A DNA stretch of 64,000 nucleotides from Andalucia godoyi (taxonomy: Eukaryota; Discoba; Jakobea; Jakobida; Andaluciidae), in NCBI GenBank assembly GCA_009859145.1, contig VRVR01000059.1:107732-171731 (forward strand), read 5' to 3'. Position numbers and translations under genes: made by a program. The notes below the pieces were generated by a model that made no database searches, had not been told where the DNA came from, and saw only the letters and a program-made list of their open reading frames with translations. The first letter of the stretch is position 1, and each line of letters opens with the position of its first letter. Positions 11,001-21,391 of this stretch are shown in pieces.

Positions 11001-11310
11001 GGACCATCCGCACTCGCAGGTGCTCATTTTTGGCTGCACGGCTTCCTCGGACCCTGCCGACCACATGCAGTGCTTGGCCTCTGGAATGGACGGCGTGCTG
11101 GAAAAGAGCTCTCGCCTGACCGACTTCGAGGAGCTCTTCCTCAAGGTCATCCGCGGCGGCTCTCCCGCCATCCCAATGAGGTCCGTCTCCAACGCGAGAT
11201 CCTACCGCGCCGCGTCCGCCGCCAAGGCCTCGCTCTCCAGCTTCCAACACACCATCGATCGCTCCATTCGCGCACATCACATCCAATCGCTCTCCTCCGA
11301 AACTCGATAA
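8083..11310 (+). CDS. Hybrid histidine kinase with PAS-like sensor and receiver domain
   Basis: This is a two-component phosphorelay sensor of 1075 residues, intronless and with no obvious membrane segment, so probably cytosolic. The ATG at 8083 (MSQPTGSSFTGV) is preferred. The N-terminal ~90 residues resemble a PAS fold (MLSTPIWMYSMEKNRMVWAN), and a second PAS-like region lies near residues 260-330. The dimerisation/phosphoacceptor segment has His439 in CNHELRSPLMAIRL. The ATPase domain shows the N box (Asn559 in NVTMNAYKF), the G1 box (Asp593 in DTGCGI) and the G2 box GSGLGLHISKM. A ~200-residue Ser-rich linker follows. The receiver (residues ~885-1020) has paired acidic residues VDDDP, phosphoacceptor Asp955 in VVTDLMMP and a Lys in VLEKSS. 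All catalytic residues look intact. The signal sensed and the phosphotransfer partner are unknown; none is encoded nearby. Confidence 0.93.
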   Translation: MSQPTGSSFTGVLPLDWRNVIPQLTLSTLTDPGGSFSMLSTPIWMYSMEKNRMVWANRAALDICRHSCGIQSLPELGAFVLRDGTQRHMKTIKMAIEEKIKVQGLLGNRVDDVWYLPSNRPTVDFRLKLSGSMRLVSFVRFPETSPASRRVSVAAPTHSVTFQNNGSGGNSSQAGADLASWRSSHHGAGSPVVSTPTVSEHERDIAILIEGSFETHAKVAEVMSQFAQIHAEIPYSEAAQDEVLKSQNPIYNPMFVLKDSVACPVAIFQMSNAELIDSNVAFRRSFVGHLTTNDVDPSFKSFYDIVKDTSMLRILWRRIKTVFECDTGNVAEATLPELFCVEGADDTGANRSEDKLHARRRKFWFEGTCRLMCRCKPEPETSVLAHSFKKGTGVSPPILRNQRRHENDLVVITFRDVSDRHAALEDARKVNELLRICNHELRSPLMAIRLIVAMLLTETELTEFQKEHLLLMEYNTEANLRLVNSMLVSARAESGKLVLENSNFPLRDVVKKSCLTVAKANIEKSDRVTLNFVIDDAVPEIVFGDSIKVRELVINVTMNAYKFTNVGSIDVHVSVASRSPHSNQIVLKFEVRDTGCGIDPQDREKLFVESWVQFSQRDHEFGSGLGLHISKMLVELMEGEIGVRDNPFAPVSGSVFWFTIKVQTPQYMEPSVSKASRVRPRSMSFAGRPGCLLLPRRSSTAAELGFAAVAEPTQPAAMMERDKPAAFDWSVDDTQHLTSGNDVIGATKTVRLENGFNTPIAVDVSSGTSAVMAMSTTSPATAAGVVDSKGSLPSTGTRNSSGHSSILSWMSRFPVSHIELDVPPDFQHNRRRSCFPRIPMMSWKAVPAHVRLNVPADHAEDGKNVVKGQRSSSGAGVPNPGPGSGSHAAKQIVLQELPHLRIVFVDDDPIVRTLWKRKLEKGGHIVEVFDSAQKATKVLQSTPFDDPLFDVVVTDLMMPAVDGFDFAKSIRALDHPHSQVLIFGCTASSDPADHMQCLASGMDGVLEKSSRLTDFEELFLKVIRGGSPAIPMRSVSNARSYRAASAAKASLSSFQHTIDRSIRAHHIQSLSSETR

Positions 11311-11497
11311 TTCCCCCGCCTCTTTCGTCTGCCGTAGTAGGCCACCCCCTTCTCTGCGGCAATTTTTTCCCTCGTACATAAAGAAAGAATCTATAGATTA
11401 TATATGGAAACCTCAAATGCACTCAACCTCGACTTTTCGTGTCTCTGTCTCTTCTCGCTCTTGCAAAAGCAAAAAGCATTGGTTCCTTTTCGGTTCC

Positions 11498-11699
<202 letters not shown>

Positions 11700-11788
11700 C
11701 TTTCTTCTTCAGTCTCCTTCTTCACCCTGTTGGTGGTGCTGCTGTTTGTTGTCCTTGACTTTGGGTTTGTCGTCGTGATTTCAGTCTG

Positions 11789-13916
11789 ATGGGAAAGTCC
11801 GCTCGAGAACGTCGTAATCGAGACAGATCTCAGCCTACAGGAACTGTGTCTCCGGCCGAAGCGGAGCGAATTGCCTCCATGGACCCCGAGCTTCAATCGA
11901 CTTCTCTTCCGATTCTGGACAAGGTACGCTATCCTTTTATTTCGGATCTCCCCATGCACCGATATATATATATATATATATATTTGTTATTGGTAATGAT
12001 GACGACTGTTGACGAATGATGCTTATTTTATTATTATAATCATTATTTTCGGTTGAAAACGCATATAATTAACGTAGCTCAAATCTGTGGACGCGTCGGA
12101 ACGAGTGGTCGCATTACACTCTCTTGCATATCTTGTCGCAGAGCACTCGGAGATCCTGCTCAAAAATGGTGTTTTAGGGCTTCTGGTGGACGCGCTGCAT
12201 GATCCAGAGCTCGAGGCACGCGCTGGTGCGTGTGGAGCGATCCGAAACTTGTCCTTGGTTGCTGCAGAGTCCTTCGAGGAATCAGTTCTGGTTCAAATTG
12301 CAGATTCGCTTCGTGTTTTGATTCCCAGCTTGATCCAGAAGCTTGATGATCTACTGGCATCTGGCGGTTCTCTTGGCCATCGGCAAGCCGAACATGAAGA
12401 GTCTGCAGTGCCAGTGCCAATGTCAATGTCAATGTCAATGTCAGCGGATGTCGCAGAAGAAGATGCAGACACGTCGGAGCCAAAGCGGCATGGTAATCGA
12501 AAGCGCCACGCTGACGATCCTGATTTGCTGGGAAACGTCCTGGAAGAAGCCCTGGAGGTTTGTGTGTCGCTAGGAACAAACAGCCATGATTTCCTCGGAA
12601 TGTTCTTGTCGGTAGATGTTGGATTCTTCTCAACGCTGATTGCAGTTGTAGAACGTGTTCCAACGCTGGCTTCGGACCTGATGCGGTTGTTTTTGACCAT
12701 TTCGGAAGAAAATCCGCAGCTGGCTGCCGAGATCAAGACGGAGATCGTTCGTGTATGTCAGCATGCTGTGTCTGTACCAGACGACGTCTTTCCATTCCCC
12801 GTCCGTGCCTCTGTTGAAACGATTGACGCATCTGTTGGCCTCTTGATCCGAGTTCAAGCAACGGGTGTCTTGCTCAATCTCGGTGCAGAAATCGACGCTC
12901 TGAATCATCCCTTGCTGAACCACGTCATTTCCCTGGTACCGCAATCGGCCCATTCGCTGAAAGAAGGAGACAAGCACCTTGCTGCAGCATCGGTTGCACT
13001 GGAAATGGTTTCCAATGCTCTGGTGTCTGAGAATGCGACAGTGGATGCTCGCAACCCTGTGTTTGCCATCATCATGGATTCCTTCCTCTCTCTTTTGCAT
13101 TCTTTTGCTTCACCAACGTCCGTGCAAGACATGAGCCATGATGCACAAGTTCTGCTCATTCGTTTTGCCCAATGTTTGCAGAACGTTGCCGCTGCCGTCG
13201 ATCCGTCTTTGCTGGTGCTTCTTGGGAAAAAGCTGCTGCTGCCCATGTTGCGATTCCTTCAAGTGTTCGCGCAAGTGCATTTGAAGCGCAATGCGGCATC
13301 GGAGGACGAGGCAGATGTCAACTGGGACAATATCGCGAGTTTGTTCGAGACTTTCCTCACAGCATCTTGGCTCCTACTCCAGGAATCTCCCGGCGAGACA
13401 GTGTCTGCTGTTGGGCTGACGTTCGACGATGTATTGTTCATCTGCCTCTTGGCTCGAGATCCGATGGTTGCGCCGTTGTTGCCACTTCCGAATCAGATTG
13501 CGACCGAGTCTGCGCTCACAACGGATGCGCGATCAGCATGCTTCGGACTGTTATCCGCTCTTGGAAGCATTCCGCACACCTTGGAGCAAAATGCATTCAT
13601 TCTCGATGCACTGGTGTCCGCCTTCATGTCCCAGTCTTTTGCGAAGATTGTGAAAGCGGAAGCCGCCAATGTCTTGTTTGACGTGTATGCGGACGAAAAG
13701 TACGATGCCAACCTCGCGAATCCTACAGTTCTTCAGGCCGTCCAGCATGTGGTTGCCGACTTCGACGCGTATTGCTGTTCCCAGTCCTCCTCAAAGAAGG
13801 GTTCAAAGAAGAACCGCGAGCCGTCGGAAGAGGAGTTTCTGCAGGAGCGCGTGCAGGATATTGTGGAGAACCTGCACGCCTGGGTGGCGTACAAGCAGCA
13901 GTCAATGGCAAAGTAA
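11789..13916 (+). CDS. SYO1: Symportin/HEATR3-like ribosomal protein import adaptor, two exons
   Basis: Homologue of yeast Syo1 and animal HEATR3, armadillo/HEAT adaptors that co-import ribosomal proteins L5 and L11 into the nucleus for 5S RNP assembly. Exon 1 (11789-11923) encodes MGKSARERRNRDR and a short linker. The 154 bp intron (11924-12077, GTACGC to GTAG) contains an AT dinucleotide run. Exon 2 (12078-13916) completes 657 residues in frame. The basic MGKS start, the first ARM repeat (LLVDALHDPELEARAGACGA, then IRNLSL) and the C-terminal motif ANVLFDVYADEK all match the family. An acidic/Met-Ser loop near residues 150-180 corresponds to the family's variable acidic insertion, where MSMS codons form a short tandem repeat. 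It is divergent in the middle, but the overall assignment is good. Confidence 0.85.
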
Positions 13917-14131
13917 GGAATAGTAATGGGGACTGGACATGCCGAAAGATATATGTGTGCGTAAGAGAGATCACGTTTTGAGTGACGTTCCCCCCCCCCA
14001 CACACCTTTTCTTTCTTTTATTATTACTCCTATTATTATTACTACTACTACTACTATTTCGGTGTTCATTTGTCTTTGTTTTTTGTTTTGAAGGGATTGC
14101 AATAGACGCAACATGACTTCTCTTGTTTACA
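13917..14131. other. Convergent spacer
   Basis: The 215 bp between the converging SYO1 and ClpX stops hold a short C run, TTA and ACT triplet repeats and T-rich sequence. No gene is seen. Confidence 0.7.
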
Positions 14132-15679
14132 TTAGGATCCAGAGACAGAAAGCGTTTTTTGATCTTGCGGCACGTTTAGAAGCTCCACCTTCGATGGGTC
14201 ACGTACCGCTTCTTCTGTCACGCGGACATAGTTGAATGGTGATCCGGGCGTTTCAAACATGGCGTTCATGAGAAGATGGTCCAAAATAGATCGCAGCGCT
14301 CGTGCACCAGTTCCGCGCTCGATGGCAAGTTTTGCGATCTGGTTTAGTGCCGGTTGGGTTACTTCGAGGTGAATTCCAGACATTGCGAACAGCTGGCGAT
14401 ACTGTTTGAGCAGAGCATTTTTGGGAACACTTAGGACGTGGACCAGATCAGCTTCTGATAAGGAGTTCATTGTGCACAGGATAGGACATCTGCCAATAAA
14501 CTCTGGCAGGAATCCGTACTGCACCAGATCCTGCTGCTCAACTTTGGATAGCCAGTAGTCCTCCTGTTTGGCCCTTCCCGATATGGAGGCCGACTGCGAT
14601 CCGTACAGCACATCTTCGACTTCAGTGGCGCTTGGGTTGTCGAGGTCGGAAGACGATGAGAATCCGATTCTGCGGCCCGCAAGTCTCTTTTCAATTACCT
14701 TTGACAATCCAACGAACGCCCCAGAGCAGATGAAGAGAATGTTCTTTGTATCCAACGTCAGCACTTCGCCGTGGGGATGTTTTCGCGCACCGTTGAGCGG
14801 AACCGCAACTCGGTGACCTTCCAGCATCTTGAGGAGCGCCTGCTGCACCCCCTCGCCCGACACGTCTCTAGTGATGGACAAATTTGCACTCGACTTTCGC
14901 GCAAGCTTGTCAATCTCGTCAATCAGGACGATGCCTCGCTCGGCTACTTCTGTATCGAAATCCGCTGCTTGAAGGAGTTTGTGCAGCACAGATTCAACGT
15001 CATCACCGACGTATCCTGCCTGGGTTAGTGTGGTTGCATCTGCAATGGCCAGCGGGATTTCCAGCAGCTTGGACAGCACCTTGGCACACAGCGTCTTTCC
15101 CGAACCGGTGGGACCCATGAGCAGGACATTCGACCGCTCAACCTCTACTGCATCGTCCTGCAGCGACATCAGCTGGTCGTGGTTCATTCCAGGTGCATGT
15201 TCACTGGAAAAGAATCTCGGGGCCGTGAACGTGTTCGACAAGTATATTCGCTTATAATGGTTGTGCACCGCCACCGACAGAGTCCGTTTTGCCTCGTGCT
15301 GGCCCACGACATAGCGATTCAGCGCATCGTACAGGTCTTTTGGTGACGGAATCCCCCTCCCTCGCAACCCGGTTGTCGTTGTTGTCGGGGTGCTATGCGC
15401 GCCTCCAAACATGTTGCTGTCCACTGATCCCGGCGAATTCTTTCCAAAGTAGTAATTTGGATATGCACTGTTGCTGTTACTGTTGTACACAGAACTGGTC
15501 GGCGTTCCCGAAAATGACTGGTTATTTGCACTGCCCTTCGGAGCCGTCTGGGTCGCTGCAGAAGGCGCATTGCGAACCTCGGACTGCTTTCTCAGCTGTG
15601 AAGAAACGTTCATTTCATATACATTGTCCACTCCTCCACCAACGACGCACTGCGCGCGCCCGCTCGACCTCCTTGGGTC

Positions 15680-15712
<33 letters not shown>

Positions 15713-15859
15713 TGATGATGATTTCGACGGCTTCGATGAAAACGTTCGAGCTGGAAAAACACCGGCAGTACTATCCGCAAAAACATCCGATACCAAAGAA
15801 GCGGTACGTACGTACGTACATGCGGCCGATCTGTTCCTGCATGTCCACCTCGCAAACAT
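14132..15859 (-). CDS. CLPX: Mitochondrial ClpX-type AAA+ unfoldase
   Basis: ATP-dependent unfoldase of the mitochondrial matrix, expected to feed ClpP or to remodel proteins. The 575-residue product begins [13 protein letters not shown], an Arg/Ser/Ala-rich segment free of acidic residues, like a mitochondrial presequence. A poly-Ser tract coded by an AGTC-type triplet repeat follows. The AAA+ core shows Walker A GPTGSGKT near residue 253, Walker [12 protein letters not shown] near 313, the ClpX pore/box region [13 protein letters not shown] and C-terminal [15 protein letters not shown]. The bacterial-type four-Cys zinc finger is not visible in the N-terminal ~150 residues; yeast Mcx1 also lacks it. 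No clpP lies in the window. The gene converges with SYO1. Confidence 0.93.
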
Positions 15860-16394
15860 TTCAGCACACCTCGCAAAAAAAATTAATAATAATAATAATA
15901 ATAAATTGAACAGACTGAAGGAAAAAAGAACCCAAGAAGAAGAGATGCTGGCCTTTCCTGATCCTCGTTTTGTATGTGGTCTTTTGCCGTGGTCGTTGTC
16001 GTCGTTTGTTTGTTTGTCGCAGCCTTTTAATTAAAAATAATAATAATAATAGTATAGATGTCATTTGCAGTACAAGTTTCACTCACAAATGCGGAGTCGG
16101 AGGAGTCGGGTCTTTGCCTCGTTATGGAAGCGTGGTTGCCATTGCAAGTTGCAGACTGGAGCACTTCCACCAGCCGATAACATGCTATCGTACTCGGTCA
16201 CTGCCTATCGTACCCCGTGTCTCCATGCACTTGAGACTTGCCGCTTTGAGACTTGAGGCCTTTTCAAAAATCCGCAACTCATCAGTCATCGCATCGCGAC
16301 AAGATAAATGACTGTATGTGTTTTATTTTATTTTATTTTTATTTTATTTTGTTATTGCTGTTTTGTGTGTGTGTGTGTGTTGGAGGATTAGTAT
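15860..16394. other. Divergent intergenic region, no gene seen
   Basis: This 535 bp lies between the divergent ClpX and RABL6-like start codons and should hold both promoters. It contains two TAA/AAT triplet runs (about 15884-15906 and 16035-16051), TTTTA repeats and a TG run just before 16385. No conserved coding segment is visible. Confidence 0.6.
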
Positions 16395-17465
16395 ATGGGA
16401 AACGAACCAGGCAAGCAAGCCCAAGGCCGCGGTCCGCATCACCAGCCTTCCAATTCGGCCTTGTCGTTTCCTTCGACGTCGCCGAGTCCCGGTCCGGCCG
16501 CCGCGCCTCGAGTTGCTGGGTCTTCTTCTCAGCCCCAGTTCTCACAGAGCACCCCCGGGAACTCACCGCAGCCGAATGCACAGCCTGTGGCAAGCTCAGG
16601 GGCGGGAGCCGCGCCTCTGTCGAGGAAGTTTGCGAATGGAGTGTCGTTTAACATGAAGATTCTTATTCAAGGGGCATCGCGAACGGGGAAGACGACGCTT
16701 TTGACGCGGCTGAAAGGCGGTAGCTTCGCGGAGCTGTATACGCCGACGAAGAATCTTAATTCTGGACTGATTGAATGGAGCTTCAAGACTTCGGACGAGC
16801 TTGTGATGGTCGAGATCCTGGACGTTGTGGATGACCCAGCGATGTATGAGGCGAGCTCGCAGATTTCACAGGCACAGCTCGATGCAATCCGAAAGTCTGC
16901 GTCGATGAAGGGAGGCAGTTCGAGACGATCAGGCAGTTTTGTGATTGCAAATGCACCGATTGATGTGTACAGAAATGCAAGTGGCGCAATCGTCTTGTTT
17001 GATCTGACGCGCCGCGACACATTTGATCGTGCAAAAGAGATCATTTCCGGGATTCCAACGTCGATTCCTGTCCTGCTGATTGGAAACTTTATTGACATGG
17101 CCTCCACGAACGGAGATCGGGCTGTCGATCGTCACGAAGTCGAGGTTTTCGCAAAGAAGGCTTCATCACGAGAGCGATCCGCAGTCTACTATTTGGAGAC
17201 ATCGCAGAAGAACGGGTATGGATTGCAAGCGCTGCAGTCGTTTCTCAACATCCCGTTTTTGAAACTCAAGGTCAAGTCCCTCGAGTCCATCTTGAATGAC
17301 ACAAGGATGGATTTGGAAAAGTGTGCCGAAGAGGTATCCATGCTTGTCTCCGAGCAAGACTATGCAAAGTATTCCATCATGCTGCAGGAAACGCAGAAGA
17401 ATAAGAGGCAGCCGTCAATGACCAGTGTTGTCGTTGCGCCGCCGCAAAAGTCTGCGTCTGCGTCT

Positions 17466-17502
<37 letters not shown>

Positions 17503-19844
17503 CTGCTGCCAACACCCTGGGTGTCGCTCCGCAGACCGCGGATGCGAAGTCGAAACAGTCGCAAAGTGCAATGGCATCGCCCAGTGCGGTCACAAACAGC
17601 GAGTCCGAGACGGAGAGCGCGTCGGATTCGGAAGAGGAGCGCAAACGGTCAAAGAAGCGAAAATCACTTGAAAAGGCGGAAAAGGAAAAGCAGAAACAGA
17701 AGGAAAAGGAGCTCAAAGCAAAGGAAAAGGAACGGGCAGCCAGAAAGAAGAGACTCGCCGACAATCCAGATGACCTGGATGCGTTTTTCGATAGCGAGGA
17801 AGAGGATGCGGGGCAGGATGAAGACGACGCAGAGGAAATCAGAAGAAAGCTTTCGAAGCTCGAGTCCGATGACGAGGAGGAGGCTGCTGCAAGGCTTGCA
17901 AAAGCGAAGGCGGCCAAGAAGAATGCCTTCCTCTTAGAAAAGGAAAAGGTGAAGCAAAAGGAGAAGGAAAAAGCAAAACCAAAGGCGAGTTACCCGGGCG
18001 ACGATGATTCAGAGAATACGGAAGAAAGTGACTCGGGCGGCGATAATAATAATAATAGTGATGATGATGATGACGACGATGATGATGATGGGAAGAAAAG
18101 GAAGAAGAAGATGATGATGAAGAAGAAGTCAAAGAAGGACATCAGCAAGAAGAAAAAGAAGAGTATGAAGCATGCATCGGCCTCGGAAGATGAAGTGTCT
18201 GAGGAAGACCGACCTTCGAAAGGGTCAAAGTCGTCAAAGTCTTCAAAGTCTTCAAAGTCGTCACAATCGTCTGCTTCCGCTTCCTCCAATCCGACATCTC
18301 CTGCTGTTACGTCTGTGAGTCCCAGGTTTGCAGCGACCGCCATTGCCCCTGTTCCTGTTCATGTTCCTGCCCCCGCTCCTGCCCCTGCGGCGCCGCCAGC
18401 CAAAAAGCCCGCTGTTGTGGATTCTGAGACGGAAGAGTCAGAGGATGAGCAGACGTCAAGTCCTCCAAACAAGAAGACTGTAGCCAAAACGAACGTCGTT
18501 TCTTTTGCAGATTCAGAAGCTGTCAGTTCACCAGCTACTGTTTCGACTTCTGCATCTGCATCTACGAGTTCGATGTCCAAGGGTAGCAACCTTGTCGTCG
18601 AAATGGAGAAGGAGGACTTGGACGGATTTTTCAGCGACGAAGAGGAGGAAGAAGAGGAAGAAAAGAAGGCAGAAGCCGGAAAACGCGGTGAAATGAACGA
18701 TTTGAAGAACATTGAGGTTTCTGATGATGAGGCGGACGTCCTTGTTGCAGTCGTCAAGCGCAATTTAGACTCCGAGCCAGAGCCAGAGCCAGAGCCAGAG
18801 CCACAACCACAGAGGGCGGCGAACCTACCAGCAGAAGCACAGGCAGCGGATGTTGATGCGACCGCAGCAGAGGAGGGGCTTCAGAACGTAGAGGATAAGG
18901 ACGAGGGCGATGATGATGTTGATGATGTTGTAATGGTTGACAGGTCCGACGTAGGATTGGGCACTGAGGAGGAACGGATCCGTTCAACAGCTGATCCAGA
19001 AAAAGGAGAAGAAGGAGCAGCAGCAGGCTCCCAAGAGGTGCGTGCAGCTGCCGACAAAGCGGCGGGGCCGAGGTTTGAAAATGTCGCCGAACTCCCGTCG
19101 CGTGAAGAAGTTCTTGAAGAACCGAGGATAGCGGAGGACCATGAGCGGGTAATCGACGAATCGACCAATCAGCATGTTGGAACTGCGGAAGGTGCCGACG
19201 AGGAAGCTCCCTCGAAAAACGCAGCAGAGATTGAGAATGATGAAGTTTCGCAGTTGAAAAAGATTGACGACGACCACAATCCTCATCATATGGAGGAGGA
19301 TGATGATGAGAAGCCCGCCGTTGTCGTTGCGGTTCCAAGAAAAAAGAAGAAGTTCTTTGACGACGACGACGATGACAACGACAACAACGAATCACGTGTC
19401 GTATCAAAAAAGCCTGTTCCGGTTCCTGTGAAGACGCCAGCGCCGGCTGCCAACCCTGCGATGAACCCTGCATTGCAAGCAGCTCTTTTGGCTGCACTGC
19501 AAGCAGCGAAGGCGGATTTGCACGCAGCAGAGCCGCAGCCCGGGCCGGAAGCTGGAGCAGACGAAGCGCACGAGGACGATGGAGAGGAAGTCGATCGCAA
19601 GAAGAAGAGAAAGCATCGGCATCAGCACGACGTGGATGCGGAGAGAGAGGAAGTCGCTGCTGACGGAGAGCAAAAGACGAAGAAGAAGAAGAAGAAGAGC
19701 CAAAAGGCTGCTGCCGAAGAAGAGAACGACGCCCGAGTCGAAGGCCATGGCGAGGACGACCAATCAGACGACGGGCGCAAGAAGAAGAAGAAGAAGTCGA
19801 CGAAGAGCAAGAATCACCATTCCGAGTATGAGGATGCCGAATAA
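16395..19844 (+). CDS. RABL6/RBEL1-like GTPase with long charged tail
   Basis: A 1149-residue homologue of Rab-like protein 6 (RBEL1/Parf), an atypical Ras-superfamily GTPase. The GTPase domain (residues ~80-300) starts RKFANGVSFNMKILIQGAS, has the P-loop GASRTGKTT near residues 93-101, IEWSFKTSDELV, VLFDLTRRDTF and the family-typical NIPFLKLKV. The Rab G4 NKxD motif is not evident; the equivalent reads LLIGNFIDM. There is no C-terminal prenylation cysteine. The remaining ~800 residues are low complexity: Lys/Glu/Asp/Ser blocks, poly-Asp and Pro-rich spacers. A short motif recurs as DLDAFFDSEEED and DLDGFFSDEEEE, resembling a short acidic motif in the animal protein's tail. Some length comes from GAT, GTC and AAG triplet expansion. 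N-terminal MGNEPGK might be myristoylated, but this is speculative. Confidence 0.8.
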
Positions 19845-19929
19845 AACATCACGATCGCCACACATGCTCCATCCAGCCAGCGTTCTCGCCGTGCTTTAGC
19901 AAGTTGGTTAACAGCTACTGGAAAAGATG

Positions 19930-20620
19930 TATGAAGGCTCGAAACGGACGTCTCTGTCAGTGCGGTCATTGAAGCCCCACATGCGAAACTCATCTTCGGA
20001 GACCTTGACAGCTACAATTTGGCCACCGTTGCCACTTATTGCGAAATGATGAAGCAATCCAAAGCGCACGAAAACAAAAAAAAAAACACTGCCACGCGCT
20101 CATGCGAATGCGTTTGCCATCTTGACAACTCCGTCACACGATGCCCGATTCGTTTCGCCCCATTTTGATCATGAAATCCCTATACATACGCCGCCGCGTT
20201 GCATTATGCATGGTATTGGGTTACAACATTGATTATGGGTGATCAGCGATGATTATCCGTGGTTAGTGTACAATGTAGGCGTCGCAGGTTCCTCTGCGTG
20301 TGCGAGCATTCACAATGTGCTTGCTGCCCACTGCACGCTCCCGCAGGAAATGCGAAACATGGTCGCGAACCTGATCGGCAGTTCGATTGGACGGGGAGGG
20401 GGGGGGGGGGGGGGGTGTGATGCGTCGAACCACTGGCTGTCCACGTTCCACATCTGCAGCGTTGTTGGAGCGGGCGTCACAGTGTTCTCAAACAGCCCTG
20501 GGCCGCGGTGCAACTCCTAGTCCGAGCCGCGGACAATGTACAGAACTCCAAAGTCGGAAACGCAGTATCACAGTTCAAGCCCATTCTCGGCGATTACTGC
20601 GTAACCTTTGTCTTTCTCCT
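19930..20620 (-). pseudogene. Broken tandem copy of the neighbouring orphan gene
   Basis: Translated on the minus strand, this stretch aligns piecewise with the intact gene at 20984-21502. The N-terminal part around 20560-20430 reads DFGVLYIVRG, then an in-frame stop, then LQMWNVDSQWF. The middle (about 20390-20285) reads DQVRDHVSHFLRERAVGSKH, and the C-terminal part (about 20030-19935) reads GNGGQIVAVKVSE and MWGFNDRTDRDV. The intact gene has FGILFLVHG, LQGWNVDQQWF, EQIRDHVSHYLRNRAIGAKH and IWGFNDFTDRDF at the same places. The copy is disabled by a stop codon, a ~19-base poly-G expansion (20395-20416) and a transposon-derived insertion (20031-20281). Conservative replacements suggest it was once a working paralogue. 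Confidence 0.8.
20031..20281 (+). mobile_element. Fanzor/TnpB-type element, short internally deleted copy
   Basis: This ~251 bp insertion splits the pseudogene. Its first ~65 bp (GCCACTTATTGCG, then two ATGs and codons for MMKQSKAHENKKK) and its last ~60 bp match the longer copy at 61451-62002 (minus). By eye the last 61 aligned columns differ at four positions. In both copies the right part encodes TLIMGDQR followed by TGA (20250-20252) and about 29 bp to the right end. Nearly all of the coding middle is deleted, so this is a MITE-like derivative. Ends are defined by where the two copies stop matching; no clear target duplication is seen. The two termini share an imperfect inverted pattern (GCCACTTATTGCG against GCCTACATTGTGCG). 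Confidence 0.75.
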
Positions 20621-20983
20621 CCTCACCCACTCTTGCTTATTCGTCGAACACAAGAAGTGAACCGAAGTCGACAGGGCTTCCCAACTGGTATCCTGTTCGT
20701 AATGCCGCACGCTGCAGATGTATCGCTCTGGTCGAACTGCGTGCTTGCTGGTGTGCTGCTACGCTGCCTTTGCAGACGATACGACCAGCGAGAAAGTCGC
20801 GCACCACGGCCACGCACCATGAGGAAACCCATGTATTTATGAAGACAGACAAACGAATCATCGAAAGGAAAAAAAGAGCGCTTTACGGAACTTCGACGAA
20901 TTAAGAGCAAAAACAAACCATCAGCGGCCGCCACTCCCATCATCACAACAAACGCAGTCGCAAAAAAGATCATTTAGCACACG
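20621..20983. other. Spacer between orphan gene and its pseudogene
   Basis: No supported gene is seen. Short open frames cross it on both strands without recognisable domains. Parts may be the decayed N-terminal and leader sequence of the pseudogene copy. Confidence 0.4.
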
Positions 20984-21356
20984 TCAGTATCCAGAAATTG
21001 GAAAATCGCGGTCCGTAAAGTCGTTGAAACCCCAGATGCGGAAGTGGGTCTGCGAGATCTTGAGAGCCGTCAGATGTCCTCCGTTGCTGTTTCCGGAGCC
21101 AGCGCGGAAGAGCACCTGGTGCTTTGCTCCAATCGCACGGTTTCTCAGATAGTGAGAAACATGGTCCCGGATCTGCTCCGCAATGCGGTTTCCGCCGTCG
21201 ACGAACCACTGCTGATCGACATTCCAGCCCTGCAAAGCAGACGGCTGCGGGACCGTGGAGTTGTCAAAGTGACCAGCGCTCTTGTGCTTGTGGTATTCGT
21301 GTCCATGCACAAGAAACAAGATTCCAAATGTCGCGACTCCAATATCACTGCTCATC

Positions 21357-21391
<35 letters not shown>

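Noticed and set aside
19845..21000. Functional small gene on the plus strand at 20239-20520
   Set aside because: The frame runs through the Fanzor-derived right end and then antisense through the pseudogene, so it is a chance join.
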